Assembly: GCF_000172975.1 (NCBI RefSeq)
Contig: NZ_ABTR02000001.1
Coordinates: forward strand, 372,001 to 436,000
Length of the DNA: 64,000 nucleotides
Reading direction: 5' to 3'
Source of the DNA: Dethiosulfovibrio peptidovorans DSM 11002
GTDB lineage: Bacteria; Synergistota; Synergistia; Synergistales; Dethiosulfovibrionaceae
The notes beneath the pieces were generated by a model. It ran no database searches. It was not told the DNA's origin and was given only the letters and a program-made list of their open reading frames with translations. The translations under genes were made by a program, and so were the position numbers. This document shows, in pieces, positions 47,114 through 55,960 of the stretch (position 1 is the first letter of the stretch; every line of letters starts with the position of its first letter).

Positions 47114-48871
47114 TCATTCGGTGACCACCATGCCTATATTCCTCTCGCCGCTGGTGAACACGGAGAAAGGCCCTCGGTAGATCCTGATAGCTTTATGAGG
47201 TCCAACCTCGTAGGGAGTTTCGTCGAACCATTCCTGACGGAAGAGATTATTCTGATACCCCTCGAAAACAGGCATATAGAGAACCCCGTCCACCTCCAGA
47301 TCGGAGAAGAAATGTGTGCCGTAAGAGAGTTCCGGCATATAGCCCATTTTGGGAATCCCGACCTCCACCATACAGCAACAGTTGGACAGCTCGTTGTACT
47401 GCACCGGGACACCCAAAAGCGGATTGCTCGATCCTATCCTTCCCGGGGCCACGAAGATGAACCTCTCTCCTTTGAGCCTGTCGTTAACAGCTCCCACCGC
47501 CCTGGCTATATCGTTAAAATCTCTGGCAGCCCCGTACACAGCATGATCCACGTAGACCAGGCTGGGGATGTGTCTGAAAGAACCGTTGGTGACCATCCGA
47601 TCCGCCTTGAGTATTATACGTTCCCTGTCAATCGACTCCAGTGCCTCGGAGGAAACTCCGCTTCCGGCCCAAAGAGGCCTAGCCTGTATCAGCTCCAGAT
47701 GTTCCTCTCTCGGTTCGTAGGCGAACTCTATATCCGCCGGAACCCCCATGGCCTCCTCCAACACAGACAAAGTCCTCCTCATCCTCTCGAAGAACTTTCT
47801 ATGCCTTTTGGGAAAATCCTCGAAGGTGAAGCATATTCGACTGACGCTTCTGTCTCCCGAAGGCGTCGCGTTGGGAGAGGTGAAGTAACCACCTCCCTCG
47901 TCTCCCCTGTACATCTGTGCGTACTGACACATCTCCTCCCTGTACCAAGGGAAGATGTCGTCCCACACGTCGTTCACGTTCAATGTAGCCAGTGTATCGG
48001 GCCTCTCTCTGGAGGCCCCTTCGAAAAGTTTCCGGGATATGGCCTGGAATCTCTCCTGAGAGTGCCTGAGGATGGTGTAGGAATCTTGACCCTCCGGTCT
48101 AAGAAACGGGTTGGAGAGAGAGCAGGTCCTGGCATACTCCCTCTTGGTACTCATGGTTCCAAGACCGAAGACGAAACGGACGACACCGTCCTCCATGGTG
48201 ACCCGGCTCGTCCATCTACGGTAGTTTCTGGAGAACCCGACCCCTCCTATGGTCGGGTAGTAGAGATCGCCTCTCCACCTGCCGGAAACTCGCATCACTA
48301 TTATTCCCATGGAGTCGTCGCCGATTCCGTGTCTGGATCTGTAGGCCAGTGCTTTGGGGAAGTATATCCTCGAATAGACCCTTCGGATCTCCCTGCAAAC
48401 CGCCCGGGTCCTGTCGTCCAGGGTCCCGAAGTTGCCCAGAAAATCGCTCAGATATTTTCCGGCAAAGGAATACTTGAGCGAGTCCTCCTGTATGCTGCTG
48501 CTCCTGACGACCACGGGATCGGTCATGTCGGCCAGGAAGGCCCTCACCCTCTCGACGACCTCCTCCGACAGAGGGTGTTCCAAAAACGCACTCTCTATGC
48601 GATCCGGTGTTCCGTTGGATATGAGCTCGTCCCTTCCAGGCAGGGATTCTACGAAATCATCGAAGACGTCGCTTCCGAGAAAAAGGGCCCTCGGCATCGT
48701 CACCGACATGAGGTCGGGCTCTCCGGTGTCCCTAAGGGCCCTTATTCCGTACAGCAAAGACCTGCCCTTTCCACCGATGGACCTGTCGCCAAGAATCATC
48801 GAGCTAAACTCGTCGTCGTGCTTGGGATCCCAGGAAAAATAACGCTCTATACGACTCTCTCTCTCCGTCAT
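47114..48871 (-). CDS. Stand-alone PEP/pyruvate-binding (PPDK_N) protein, paralog A
   Basis: 585 residues, ATG at 48871 after AAGGGGGATAG. Nucleotide-binding module of PEP synthase/PPDK: SIGGKGRSLLYGI, VVRSSSIQEDSLKYSFAGKYLSDF, DIEFAYE...LELIQARPLW. No central phospho-histidine domain and no C-terminal PEP barrel. A C-terminal extension with NCCCMVEVGIPKMGYMPELSYGTHFF is shared with the neighbour. 22 bp after the paralog gene. Substrate and partner unknown. Confidence 0.85.
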   Translation of the reverse strand: MTERESRIERYFSWDPKHDDEFSSMILGDRSIGGKGRSLLYGIRALRDTGEPDLMSVTMPRALFLGSDVFDDFVESLPGRDELISNGTPDRIESAFLEHPLSEEVVERVRAFLADMTDPVVVRSSSIQEDSLKYSFAGKYLSDFLGNFGTLDDRTRAVCREIRRVYSRIYFPKALAYRSRHGIGDDSMGIIVMRVSGRWRGDLYYPTIGGVGFSRNYRRWTSRVTMEDGVVRFVFGLGTMSTKREYARTCSLSNPFLRPEGQDSYTILRHSQERFQAISRKLFEGASRERPDTLATLNVNDVWDDIFPWYREEMCQYAQMYRGDEGGGYFTSPNATPSGDRSVSRICFTFEDFPKRHRKFFERMRRTLSVLEEAMGVPADIEFAYEPREEHLELIQARPLWAGSGVSSEALESIDRERIILKADRMVTNGSFRHIPSLVYVDHAVYGAARDFNDIARAVGAVNDRLKGERFIFVAPGRIGSSNPLLGVPVQYNELSNCCCMVEVGIPKMGYMPELSYGTHFFSDLEVDGVLYMPVFEGYQNNLFRQEWFDETPYEVGPHKAIRIYRGPFSVFTSGERNIGMVVTE

Positions 48872-48893
48872 CCTACTATCCCCCTTGATAAAA

Positions 48894-50600
48894 TCAGGAC
48901 ATATCGAAGACCACGCCGATCTCGTCCTCTCCGTCCAGATAGACGTCGAAAACTCCCTCATATACTCGAACGGCAGGGTGGCCTCCCGGCTCGAAGGGCC
49001 TTCCCTCGAACCAACCGCGGCTGAAAACATTCTCGTGCTCTCCCTCTATTACCGGCAGATAAAGCACCTCGTCAACGTCCAGATCCAGAAAAAAATGGGT
49101 CCCGTAGGACAGCTCCGGTATCATTCCTCTTTTCGGAATACCTACCTCGACCATACAGCCGCAGTTCGATATCTCGCTGTAGTCGACAGGAACTCCCAAG
49201 GTCGGGTTGGTGCTCCCCCACCGGCCAGGTCCTACCAGGATGTATCTCTCCCCTTCCAGTTTACTGTTCACCGCCCCTACCGCCCTGGCGACCTCGGCGA
49301 AATCGCCGGACTCCCCGTAAAGGTCGGGATCAACGTATACCAGGCGACGGATTCCCTTCCTGACGTGGTTGGTAACCATCCTGTTGCCTTTAAGCACTGT
49401 TCTCTCCTCCGGAATATCGTCGGGGATATCCACATGGCCGAACTCCATGTAAGAGGCCAAAGGTCTCAACTGCACCAAGGACAACAGGTCTTCCTCAGAC
49501 TCGTAGACTGCCTCGACGTCCACAGGGAAACCCATCGCCCCCTCGAAAAAGGTCAACATTCTCCTGGTCCTGTCGAAAAAACCGTGACATCTTCGAGGCA
49601 GGTCGGTAAAGGTGAAACAGGGCATAGGCATTCTGAGGTTGGAACGATCGGTATGGAGCCAATAAAGCATGCCGTCGTCGTACCACTCCACAAAAGCCGG
49701 AGCCATCTTATGATGTCCCTCTATCTGTGAAAGCCCTTCGTTCAAAGAGCTGGTCATAAAAAGCCCTCTGTCCATATCCACGTAGTCGAACTCCTTCTGG
49801 GCGTAAAGATAGATCTGTTCGGCGTTACCCCCTTCAGGTCTAAGCTGGGGATTGGTCAGATAGAAGGTCCTTGCGAAGGAACGACCCACCGTGTGGGTCC
49901 CCATGCCAAAGCAAAGCCTAATAACCCCATCGTTTTTGTCTATCCTCGGAGATGGCCTGCGAAAGACGCAGGAAAAAGCGGTTATTGCCATCTCGGGATA
50001 AAACAGATCGCCCCTCCTCTTTCCCTGTAGAGGCTGGATCAGGACGGCCATCTTCTCCTGCCCCAGAGGAATCTTGTGCTTTCTCTGGTACTCACGGGCC
50101 GCCGGATTGTAGGTGGACGCAAAGACCGATTTGATCGCTCTTTCCAGCTCCGCCAATCGGCTGCTCCTATCTCCCAGATTGGCCACAAACCTTGTGGCGT
50201 ACTTACCGGCGAAGGACAACTCTATATCGTCCTCCAGCAGGGAAGACGAACGCACAGCCAGAGGACCGGTCAGTGTATCGAGAACCCTGTCCAGCTCCCT
50301 TGATATGGTAGGAGGCAGAGGCGATTGCAATATCTTTCTCTCCAGCTCGTCGTAGGAAATCTCGTCAACCAGAGGGAAAATTCCGTTGATCTCCTCAAAT
50401 TCCTCGAAACCATGGGTCCCGACGACCAAGGTAATCTCGGGCAGTCTGATCTCGCAACCAAGACCATCCTCCGATAACGATTCATGGGCAAAGGCCAGCC
50501 CCTTGCCCTTTCCGCCTACGCTTCCTCCCCCTATGATCCATCCTCTTTCTCTATAATAGGGCGAAGGATCGTAGGAACGATAGGCCTCCCTGTGGTCCAT
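48894..50600 (-). CDS. Stand-alone PEP/pyruvate-binding (PPDK_N) protein, paralog B
   Basis: 568 residues. Same layout as paralog A: GGSVGGKGKGLAFAHESL, VRSSSLLEDDIELSFAGKYATRF, DVEAVYESEEDLLSLVQLRPL, and the C-terminal extension VDYSEISNCGCMVEVGIPKRG. ATP-grasp fold predicted. The two genes are in tandem on one transcript. They might form a heterodimer or phosphorylate a separate histidine protein; this is inference. Confidence 0.85.
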   Translation of the reverse strand: MDHREAYRSYDPSPYYRERGWIIGGGSVGGKGKGLAFAHESLSEDGLGCEIRLPEITLVVGTHGFEEFEEINGIFPLVDEISYDELERKILQSPLPPTISRELDRVLDTLTGPLAVRSSSLLEDDIELSFAGKYATRFVANLGDRSSRLAELERAIKSVFASTYNPAAREYQRKHKIPLGQEKMAVLIQPLQGKRRGDLFYPEMAITAFSCVFRRPSPRIDKNDGVIRLCFGMGTHTVGRSFARTFYLTNPQLRPEGGNAEQIYLYAQKEFDYVDMDRGLFMTSSLNEGLSQIEGHHKMAPAFVEWYDDGMLYWLHTDRSNLRMPMPCFTFTDLPRRCHGFFDRTRRMLTFFEGAMGFPVDVEAVYESEEDLLSLVQLRPLASYMEFGHVDIPDDIPEERTVLKGNRMVTNHVRKGIRRLVYVDPDLYGESGDFAEVARAVGAVNSKLEGERYILVGPGRWGSTNPTLGVPVDYSEISNCGCMVEVGIPKRGMIPELSYGTHFFLDLDVDEVLYLPVIEGEHENVFSRGWFEGRPFEPGGHPAVRVYEGVFDVYLDGEDEIGVVFDMS

Positions 50601-50646
50601 GGCGCCACCTCCTCTATAGAACTTTAGCAGAAAAGAAACACGAAAA

Positions 50647-50681
50647 AAAGACGACCGTCCAATCCGGAACGATCGTCTTTA
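50647..50681 (-). terminator. Hairpin upstream of paralog B / after tautomerase-like gene
   Basis: AAAGACGA pairs with TCGTCTTT, with CGTTCC/GGAACG-like inner pairs. It lies 40-75 bp past the 50722 gene stop on the minus strand and continues into Ts. Confidence 0.65.
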
Positions 50682-50721
50682 TAGGGCAAAGCCTAAATGC
50701 CTATTATGACCGGGAACCTCA

Positions 50722-50880
50722 TCAGTGTCTGGGCTGGTCCATGCGGTAGTCATAGACGTACACCGTCAGGTCTTCCTTGGAACGACCGATCTCGTCGCAG
50801 GCGACGTCGGTAAGCCTCTCGGTGAGCCTAGTCCTCTCCTCCACCGATAGCCCCGGCGCGCTCATCCTTATAACCGTCAT
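50722..50880 (-). CDS. 52-residue tautomerase-like protein without Pro1
   Basis: Sequence begins MTVIRMSAPGLSVEERTRL and ends KEDLTVYVYDYRMDQPRH, following the 4-oxalocrotonate tautomerase pattern (beta strand, helix, strand). The catalytic Pro after the initiator Met is replaced by Thr. The start has GAGGAGGTG upstream. Flanked by terminators, so monocistronic. Confidence 0.65.
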   Translation of the reverse strand: MTVIRMSAPGLSVEERTRLTERLTDVACDEIGRSKEDLTVYVYDYRMDQPRH

Positions 50881-50964
50881 AGAGACACCTCCTCGATAGA
50901 ATACGATACCGCTTCATCTCGGTAAAGAATTATAACCCCTCGTGGAGGAGATGTAAAGTCACGA

Positions 50965-50992
50965 AAAAAGCCTCCCGAAGGAGGCTTTTTTA
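50965..50992 (-). terminator. Terminator of thiol peroxidase gene
   Basis: AAAAAAGCCTCC pairs with GGAGGCTTTTTT with a 4-nt loop, 8 bp after the tpx stop; works in both directions. Confidence 0.9.
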
Positions 50993-50999
50993 ACAGGGC

Positions 51000-51518
51000 T
51001 TATCTCTGAACGACCGATTTAAGGGCTTCCATGAGAGGATCGTAATCGGGCGAATCGGTGGCCTCGGGAACTATCTGAAGATAGCGCAACACATCTTCAT
51101 CGTCCACGACCGCTACCGCTCTGGTCAGAAGGCGAAGCTCCTTGATGAGAAGCCCCCAGGATTTCCCAAAGGAAGTGTCTCTATGATCCGAAAGAACCTC
51201 GACCTTGTCCACCCCGTTGGCAGCACAGAATCGGCCGATGGCAAAGGGCAGATCCATGCTAACGTTCAGGACCACCACGTCTCCCGGAAGAGAGGTAGCC
51301 TCGTCGTTGAACCACTTGGCCTGCATATCGCAGACAGGGGTATCCAACGACGGAGTTACGGATATGACCTTGATCTTTCCGGTATAATCGGACAGACTCT
51401 TAGGCGACAGACCTTTATCGAGAACGGTGAAATCCGGGGCCTTCTCTCCGACTTTAAGCTCCGGGCCCACCAGGGTTACAGGGTTTCCCTTCATGGTGAC
51501 TACGTTGTTTCTCTCCAT
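51000..51518 (-). CDS. tpx: Thiol peroxidase (atypical 2-Cys peroxiredoxin)
   Basis: 172 residues. Peroxidatic Cys in SVTPSLDTPVCDMQ, resolving Cys in IGRFCAANGVDKVEVLSDH, closing YDPLMEALK. Reduces lipid and hydrogen peroxides with thioredoxin. Stand-alone; fits oxidative defence in an anaerobe. Confidence 0.95.
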   Translation of the reverse strand: MERNNVVTMKGNPVTLVGPELKVGEKAPDFTVLDKGLSPKSLSDYTGKIKVISVTPSLDTPVCDMQAKWFNDEATSLPGDVVVLNVSMDLPFAIGRFCAANGVDKVEVLSDHRDTSFGKSWGLLIKELRLLTRAVAVVDDEDVLRYLQIVPEATDSPDYDPLMEALKSVVQR

Positions 51519-51625
51519 CTCGACGGCACCTCCATAAATGAAATGATTGTCGTATTTACGTCATGTCTGGATCCTAACATAACCGACAAAAATAGTCAAG
51601 TTTATCCCGGAAGGAGAAGTTTCAG

Positions 51626-52522
51626 ATGAACAAAGCTAAAAGAGGCTTCGTAGCCGCAGCGGCCGCCATGTCCATATGGGGGCTGCTGCCGGTCTACTGG
51701 AAGCAGATGTCAGGAGTCCCAGCCTACGAGATACTTTCCCACAGGATCATATGGTCCCTGGTAGCGGCCACTATGTTCCTCTCTATCAGAGGCAGCTGGG
51801 GCAAAGTCTCCCTTGCCTTGAGAGACCGCAAGGTCATCTCCTTGATGTCACTGAGCGGAGCTGTCATAGGCTGCAACTGGTTACTCTACATATGGGCGGT
51901 CAACAGCGGCCACGTCCTCCAGTGCAGCTTGGGATACTACATAAACCCTCTGATAAACGTCCTAACCGGATATGTGGTGTTCAAGGACAGACTGAGACCG
52001 GTACAGTGGGCCGCCATCGCTCTGGCCGGAGCGGGAGTGCTGTACCAGATAGTACTGTACGGCAAGGTTCCGTGGATAGCCCTGGGTCTGGCCTGCTCCT
52101 TCTCTCTGTACGCTTTGATCAGAAAACTGGCCGACGTCGACCCTCTGCCAGGCCTATTCCTGGAAACCGCCGTTCTGGCCTTTCCCGCCGTGGCCTTTCT
52201 GGCCTGGACTGGAATCGACGGGGGAGGAGCCTTTATGACCGAGGGGATAAGGGTCAGCCTTTTTCTGATCGGCACCGGACTTATAACCTCTATCCCGCTG
52301 CTATGGTTCGTCCAGGGGGCCAGGGACATAAGCCTGGTGACGGTTGGACTGTTGCAATATATATCTCCGACACTGCAGTTCATGCTGGGCTACTGGGTCT
52401 ATGGGGAAAGCTTCAGCTCCGCCCAGATGGTAACTTTTACATCCATATGGGTGGCTCTGACCATATACACCGTGGACTCCGTCAACGACGTCATCAGAAA
52501 AAAAAGACGGACAAGGGACTAA
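51626..52522 (+). CDS. rarD: RarD-type EamA permease
   Basis: 298 residues, about ten membrane helices in two EamA repeats. Seen: KRGFVAAAAAMSIWGLLPVYWKQ start, LSHRIIWSL, WVNSGHVL-like WAVNSGHVLQCSLGYYINPL, LQYISPTLQFMLGYWVYGE. RarD family (chloramphenicol-sensitive protein type); substrate unknown. Start after GAAGGAGAAG. The stop overlaps the convergent thioesterase gene by 4 bp. Confidence 0.93.
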   Translation: MNKAKRGFVAAAAAMSIWGLLPVYWKQMSGVPAYEILSHRIIWSLVAATMFLSIRGSWGKVSLALRDRKVISLMSLSGAVIGCNWLLYIWAVNSGHVLQCSLGYYINPLINVLTGYVVFKDRLRPVQWAAIALAGAGVLYQIVLYGKVPWIALGLACSFSLYALIRKLADVDPLPGLFLETAVLAFPAVAFLAWTGIDGGGAFMTEGIRVSLFLIGTGLITSIPLLWFVQGARDISLVTVGLLQYISPTLQFMLGYWVYGESFSSAQMVTFTSIWVALTIYTVDSVNDVIRKKRRTRD

Positions 52523-53250
52523 AGCCATTTTATGGAGACCTTAGCCAGCTCTCCTCCATCTCGGTCCTCAAGGCTGTGGACCGTCAGATTATCTCCCATT
52601 CGGGAGGCCCTGGAGAACACCTCCATGTCGGAGGAAATCTCCCTTTTAAAGGCGAAAAGGATTTCCCGAGGCATCCGTGACAAAGGGTAATCCCTCGGGA
52701 GGGGCTCTACGGCCCATCCGAGATATACCGAGTTATTGACGTGACCGTTCAGATCCAACTCGGAAAACCTGGGAGTGGCGCTCCAGCACCACTCCCAGGC
52801 TCCATCACAGGAGGGCACCGACGGAATCTCGTCGGGGAAAAGCCTCTCATCCCTGCAGGGGAAGCCGTCGAGGGCCTTGGCTAGAGACAGAGCCTTCCTG
52901 GCCTGGAGATCCAACAGACACCACACGCTGGAGCCTATGCCGACCCTCTCTCCGTTTACGGAAAACTCCACGTCCCTATAGGCGAATATCCTTTTGCCCG
53001 CCCTAGGCCATGTTCTTATGGTGACGGTCTCTCCATAACGGGGATAACGGACCATGGTAAGCCGAAACTTCGTAAGAGCCCACCCTATCGACCTGGGGGA
53101 CAGCTGAGGATATCCCATATCGAGAGATTCGGCGTGGTGTGAGGCCGCCTCCTGGAAGACGTTCATAATGGTCGTGGCAGTGGCGAGACCGTCGGGCCCC
53201 ACCTCGTATATCCTCAACCTGAAATCCTCTAGCCAGGGGTCCATCGTCAC
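52519..53250 (-). CDS. Acyl-ACP thioesterase
   Basis: 243 residues, double hot-dog fold. Seen: YEVGPDGLATATTIMNVFQEAASHHAESLDMG, GWALTKFRLTMVRYPRYGETVTIRTWP, and LDLNGHVNNSVYLGWAVEPLP (catalytic Asn/His region). Releases fatty acids from ACP. Overlaps the cupin gene by 4 bp, same operon. Confidence 0.93.
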   Translation of the reverse strand: MTMDPWLEDFRLRIYEVGPDGLATATTIMNVFQEAASHHAESLDMGYPQLSPRSIGWALTKFRLTMVRYPRYGETVTIRTWPRAGKRIFAYRDVEFSVNGERVGIGSSVWCLLDLQARKALSLAKALDGFPCRDERLFPDEIPSVPSCDGAWEWCWSATPRFSELDLNGHVNNSVYLGWAVEPLPRDYPLSRMPREILFAFKREISSDMEVFSRASRMGDNLTVHSLEDRDGGELAKVSIKWL

Positions 53251-53594
53251 TCGAGAAAGTCCTCTCTCTGGGGAGTGAAGGCGTCCACCGCCACCGTTCC
53301 GTCCTCCAAAACCCGGGCTCCGTGGACGGCGTTTGCCGGGATGTAGACGCTGTCGCCAGGCCCGATCTCTCTTCTGACCCCCTCGACGGAGAACAGCAAC
53401 CGTCCCTTTACCATGTAGGTCACCTGCTCGTGATCGTGACTGTGATCGGGCAAAACTGCCCCTTTTTTTGGGAAAGCCGTCTCGGCCAACATCAGCTTTC
53501 CACCCCTCGCCAGGACCTTCTGGACCATATCTCCGTTGTCCAGACGAGGCCTCACTCCGCTGTAATCCACGAATAAGTCCTTCATCTCCGCCAT
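53247..53594 (-). CDS. Cupin-domain protein
   Basis: 115 residues; metal-binding cupin motifs LPDHSHDHEQVTYMVKGRL and GDSVYIPANAVHGARV. Small single-cupin type, function open. First gene before the thioesterase. Confidence 0.88.
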   Translation of the reverse strand: MAEMKDLFVDYSGVRPRLDNGDMVQKVLARGGKLMLAETAFPKKGAVLPDHSHDHEQVTYMVKGRLLFSVEGVRREIGPGDSVYIPANAVHGARVLEDGTVAVDAFTPQREDFLE

Positions 53595-53619
53595 TCCTCC
53601 AGATTCATAAGTGTAAAAA

Positions 53620-54462
53620 CTAAAACCTAGCCACCCTGCGGTGGCAGTAAGGCACGCTTCCCGTCCTGAGATAGTAATGCTGATGAAGGGGCTCCGCAGG
53701 CCAGAACCTTGCCTCCGGCCGGACCTCCGTAACCGGCTGGAGTCCCTTATCCCTCAGCTCGTCCAGGAGTTCCTCGGCGATCTTCCTCTGTCCATCGTCG
53801 ACGGCGAAAATCGCCGATCTGTACTGGTCTCCCAGATCGGGCCCCTGACCGCCTTTTTGGGTCGGATCGTGTATCTCAAGAAAATAACGAGTCAGATCAC
53901 GATAGGATATCTTCTTCGGATCGAAAAGCACCTCCACCGTCTCGAGATGACCGGTCTCTCCCGAACAGACCTGTTCGTAACTCGGATAGTCGACCGTTCC
54001 TCCACAGTATCCGCAGGTACTGTGAACCACCCCGGGCAAATCCTTCATGAGGTGCTGAACTCCCCAGAAACAACCTCCAGCGAACAAACCCCTTTTAAGA
54101 TCCTCCTTGGGAATAAAGGCCAAGGAGAGGGAGTTTACGCAATGTCTGACGTTCTTTACCGTCAATCTCTCACCCTGAAAGACATGGCCCAGGTGACCGG
54201 CACAGCCAGCGCAGGTTATCTCGGTACGATGTCCGTCCGGATCGGGACGTCGGATCACAGCCCCTGGTATCTCGTCGTCGAAAGAAGCCCACCCGCAAGA
54301 ACAGGGGAATTTATGTTCCGAAAGATACAGAGGCCTACCGCAACGTCTACACAGGTAGACACCTCTGTCGAAAAACTCACAGTATCTACCGCTGAAGGGC
54401 GGCTCCGTACCGCGATTTACCACTACCCTTTGTTCCTCCGGCGTCAGTTCTCTATATCCCAC
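53620..54462 (-). CDS. msrBA: MsrB-MsrA fusion methionine sulfoxide reductase
   Basis: 280 residues. MsrB domain first (1-125) with two zinc CxxC pairs (CRRCG, CAGCAG) and catalytic Cys in RHCVNSLSL; MsrA domain (about 135-280) with GGCFWGVQ and GHLETVEVLFDP. B-A order, the reverse of the commoner A-B fusion. Repairs both sulfoxide stereoisomers. Near tpx and photolyase, a stress-defence neighbourhood. Confidence 0.94.
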   Translation of the reverse strand: MGYRELTPEEQRVVVNRGTEPPFSGRYCEFFDRGVYLCRRCGRPLYLSEHKFPCSCGWASFDDEIPGAVIRRPDPDGHRTEITCAGCAGHLGHVFQGERLTVKNVRHCVNSLSLAFIPKEDLKRGLFAGGCFWGVQHLMKDLPGVVHSTCGYCGGTVDYPSYEQVCSGETGHLETVEVLFDPKKISYRDLTRYFLEIHDPTQKGGQGPDLGDQYRSAIFAVDDGQRKIAEELLDELRDKGLQPVTEVRPEARFWPAEPLHQHYYLRTGSVPYCHRRVARF

Positions 54463-54587
54463 CGTAAAGACCTCCTTTCCGGTTCTTTTCTCATGATATC
54501 ATGACAGAAAAAAGATGGTAGACGGCATCATGAGGAAGAGAGGATCTCGCCGTGTTAGTCTGGGATATAGGAGGGAGGCGATAGCCT

Positions 54588-55934
54588 ATGGCAGGATACA
54601 GGACGAGGGTGGACCCTAGAAGAATAAGACGACTTCGGGAAGGTAGCCCCGGAGAGGGGCCGGTGGTCTATTGGATGAGCAGGGACCAGAGGGTTCGAGA
54701 CAACTGGGCTCTTCTATACGCCCAGGACGTGGCTCTGGCCGCGAATCGCCCCCTGGAGGTCGTGTTTTGTCTGTCCCGAGATTTCATAGGAGCCCCTATA
54801 AGACACTACGACTTTATGTTAAGAGGACTGACGGAAACCGCCAAAGAACTGTCGAAACTGAACGTCTCCTTCAAAATCCCCCTAGGGGAGCCTAAGGAAA
54901 AACTGCCGCTATATGCGAAAAAGAGAGATCCCGCCGTCCTGGTAACCGACTTCTCACCTCTTCGACACCAAAAAGGCTGGATCGAATCGGTCTACGAGTA
55001 CTTATCCTGTCCCATCGACCAGGTGGACGGCCATAACGTCGTACCGGCCTGGGAGACATCGGACAAAAGAGAGTACGCCGCCAGGACGATAAGGCCCAAG
55101 CTACACAGAAAATTCCAGGAGTTTCTCACTGCCTTCCCGGAGATGAAAAAGCTTCCCTACGAAGATCGAGAGACCGACAGGGTCCCCTCTACAGAAGAGC
55201 TTAGGCTGGACGGCTCGGTCCTTCCCGTAGAGGGAGAGATTCCGGGATCAGCGGCAGGGGAGATGCGGCTCAGATCCTTTATAGCCCGAGGGCTTTCCGG
55301 CTACGACAGAGACAGAAACGATCCCAACCTCGACGGAACCTCAAGACTATCCCCCTACATCCACTTCGGACAGATCTCGGCACAGACCGTCGTCAGGGAG
55401 GCGTTCCTGGCCGACCTTCCCGGAAGCGACGCATTCGTAGAGGAGGCCATGGTCAGGAGGGAGCTGGCGGAGAATTTCTGTCTCTACGAACCACTGTACG
55501 ACAGATACGAAGCCCTGCCTGAATGGGGCAGGAAGGCGTTGGACCACCATAGATCGGACAAAAGGCCCTGGCTATACGGGCTTTCCGAGCTCGAGGAGGC
55601 AGGCACCCACGACGAGCTGTGGAACGCCGCTCAGTTATCGCTGCGAAGAAAAGGGAGAATACACGGATATCTGAGGATGTACTGGGGAAAGATGTTACTG
55701 TTGTGGTCTCCATCGCCGGAGGAGGCTTTCTCGAGGGCACTGTATCTGAACGACAGATACGCCCTGGACGGTCGAGATCCAAACGGATACACCGGAGTGG
55801 CCTGGTGTATAGGTGGACTACACGACAGGCCGTGGCCGAAAAGGCCGGTGTTCGGATCCGTCAGATCCATGGCTCTATCCGGCTGCGCCAGAAAATTCGA
55901 CGTCAAGAGATATATCGCATCTTTCGTGCCGTGA
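54588..55934 (+). CDS. phr: Class II deoxyribodipyrimidine photolyase
   Basis: 448 residues. Class II pattern: VVYWMSRDQRVRDNWALLYAQ, GLSGYDRDRNDPNLDGTSRLSPYIHFGQIS, REFAENFCLY-like RRELAENFCLYE, LRMYWGKMLLLWSPSP, NDRYALDGRDPNGYTGVAWCIGG. Light-driven repair of pyrimidine dimers with FAD. Start after GGGAGGCG. Its last codons form one arm of a 14-bp inverted repeat shared with the convergent gene. Confidence 0.95.
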   Translation: MAGYRTRVDPRRIRRLREGSPGEGPVVYWMSRDQRVRDNWALLYAQDVALAANRPLEVVFCLSRDFIGAPIRHYDFMLRGLTETAKELSKLNVSFKIPLGEPKEKLPLYAKKRDPAVLVTDFSPLRHQKGWIESVYEYLSCPIDQVDGHNVVPAWETSDKREYAARTIRPKLHRKFQEFLTAFPEMKKLPYEDRETDRVPSTEELRLDGSVLPVEGEIPGSAAGEMRLRSFIARGLSGYDRDRNDPNLDGTSRLSPYIHFGQISAQTVVREAFLADLPGSDAFVEEAMVRRELAENFCLYEPLYDRYEALPEWGRKALDHHRSDKRPWLYGLSELEEAGTHDELWNAAQLSLRRKGRIHGYLRMYWGKMLLLWSPSPEEAFSRALYLNDRYALDGRDPNGYTGVAWCIGGLHDRPWPKRPVFGSVRSMALSGCARKFDVKRYIASFVP

Positions 55935-55960
55935 GAGCCTACGTAATCACGGCACGAAAG
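55921..55960. terminator. 14-bp perfect inverted repeat spanning two stop codons
   Basis: CTTTCGTGCCGTGA (55921-55934) pairs exactly with 55947-55960 across a 12-nt loop. Both convergent genes end inside it, so both proteins finish in FVP. No T tract follows on either strand. Confidence 0.65.

Noticed and set aside
47195-49024. 609-residue plus-strand ORF opposite PPDK_N paralog A
   Set aside because: Antisense shadow with unnatural composition; the minus frame has clear PPDK_N motifs.
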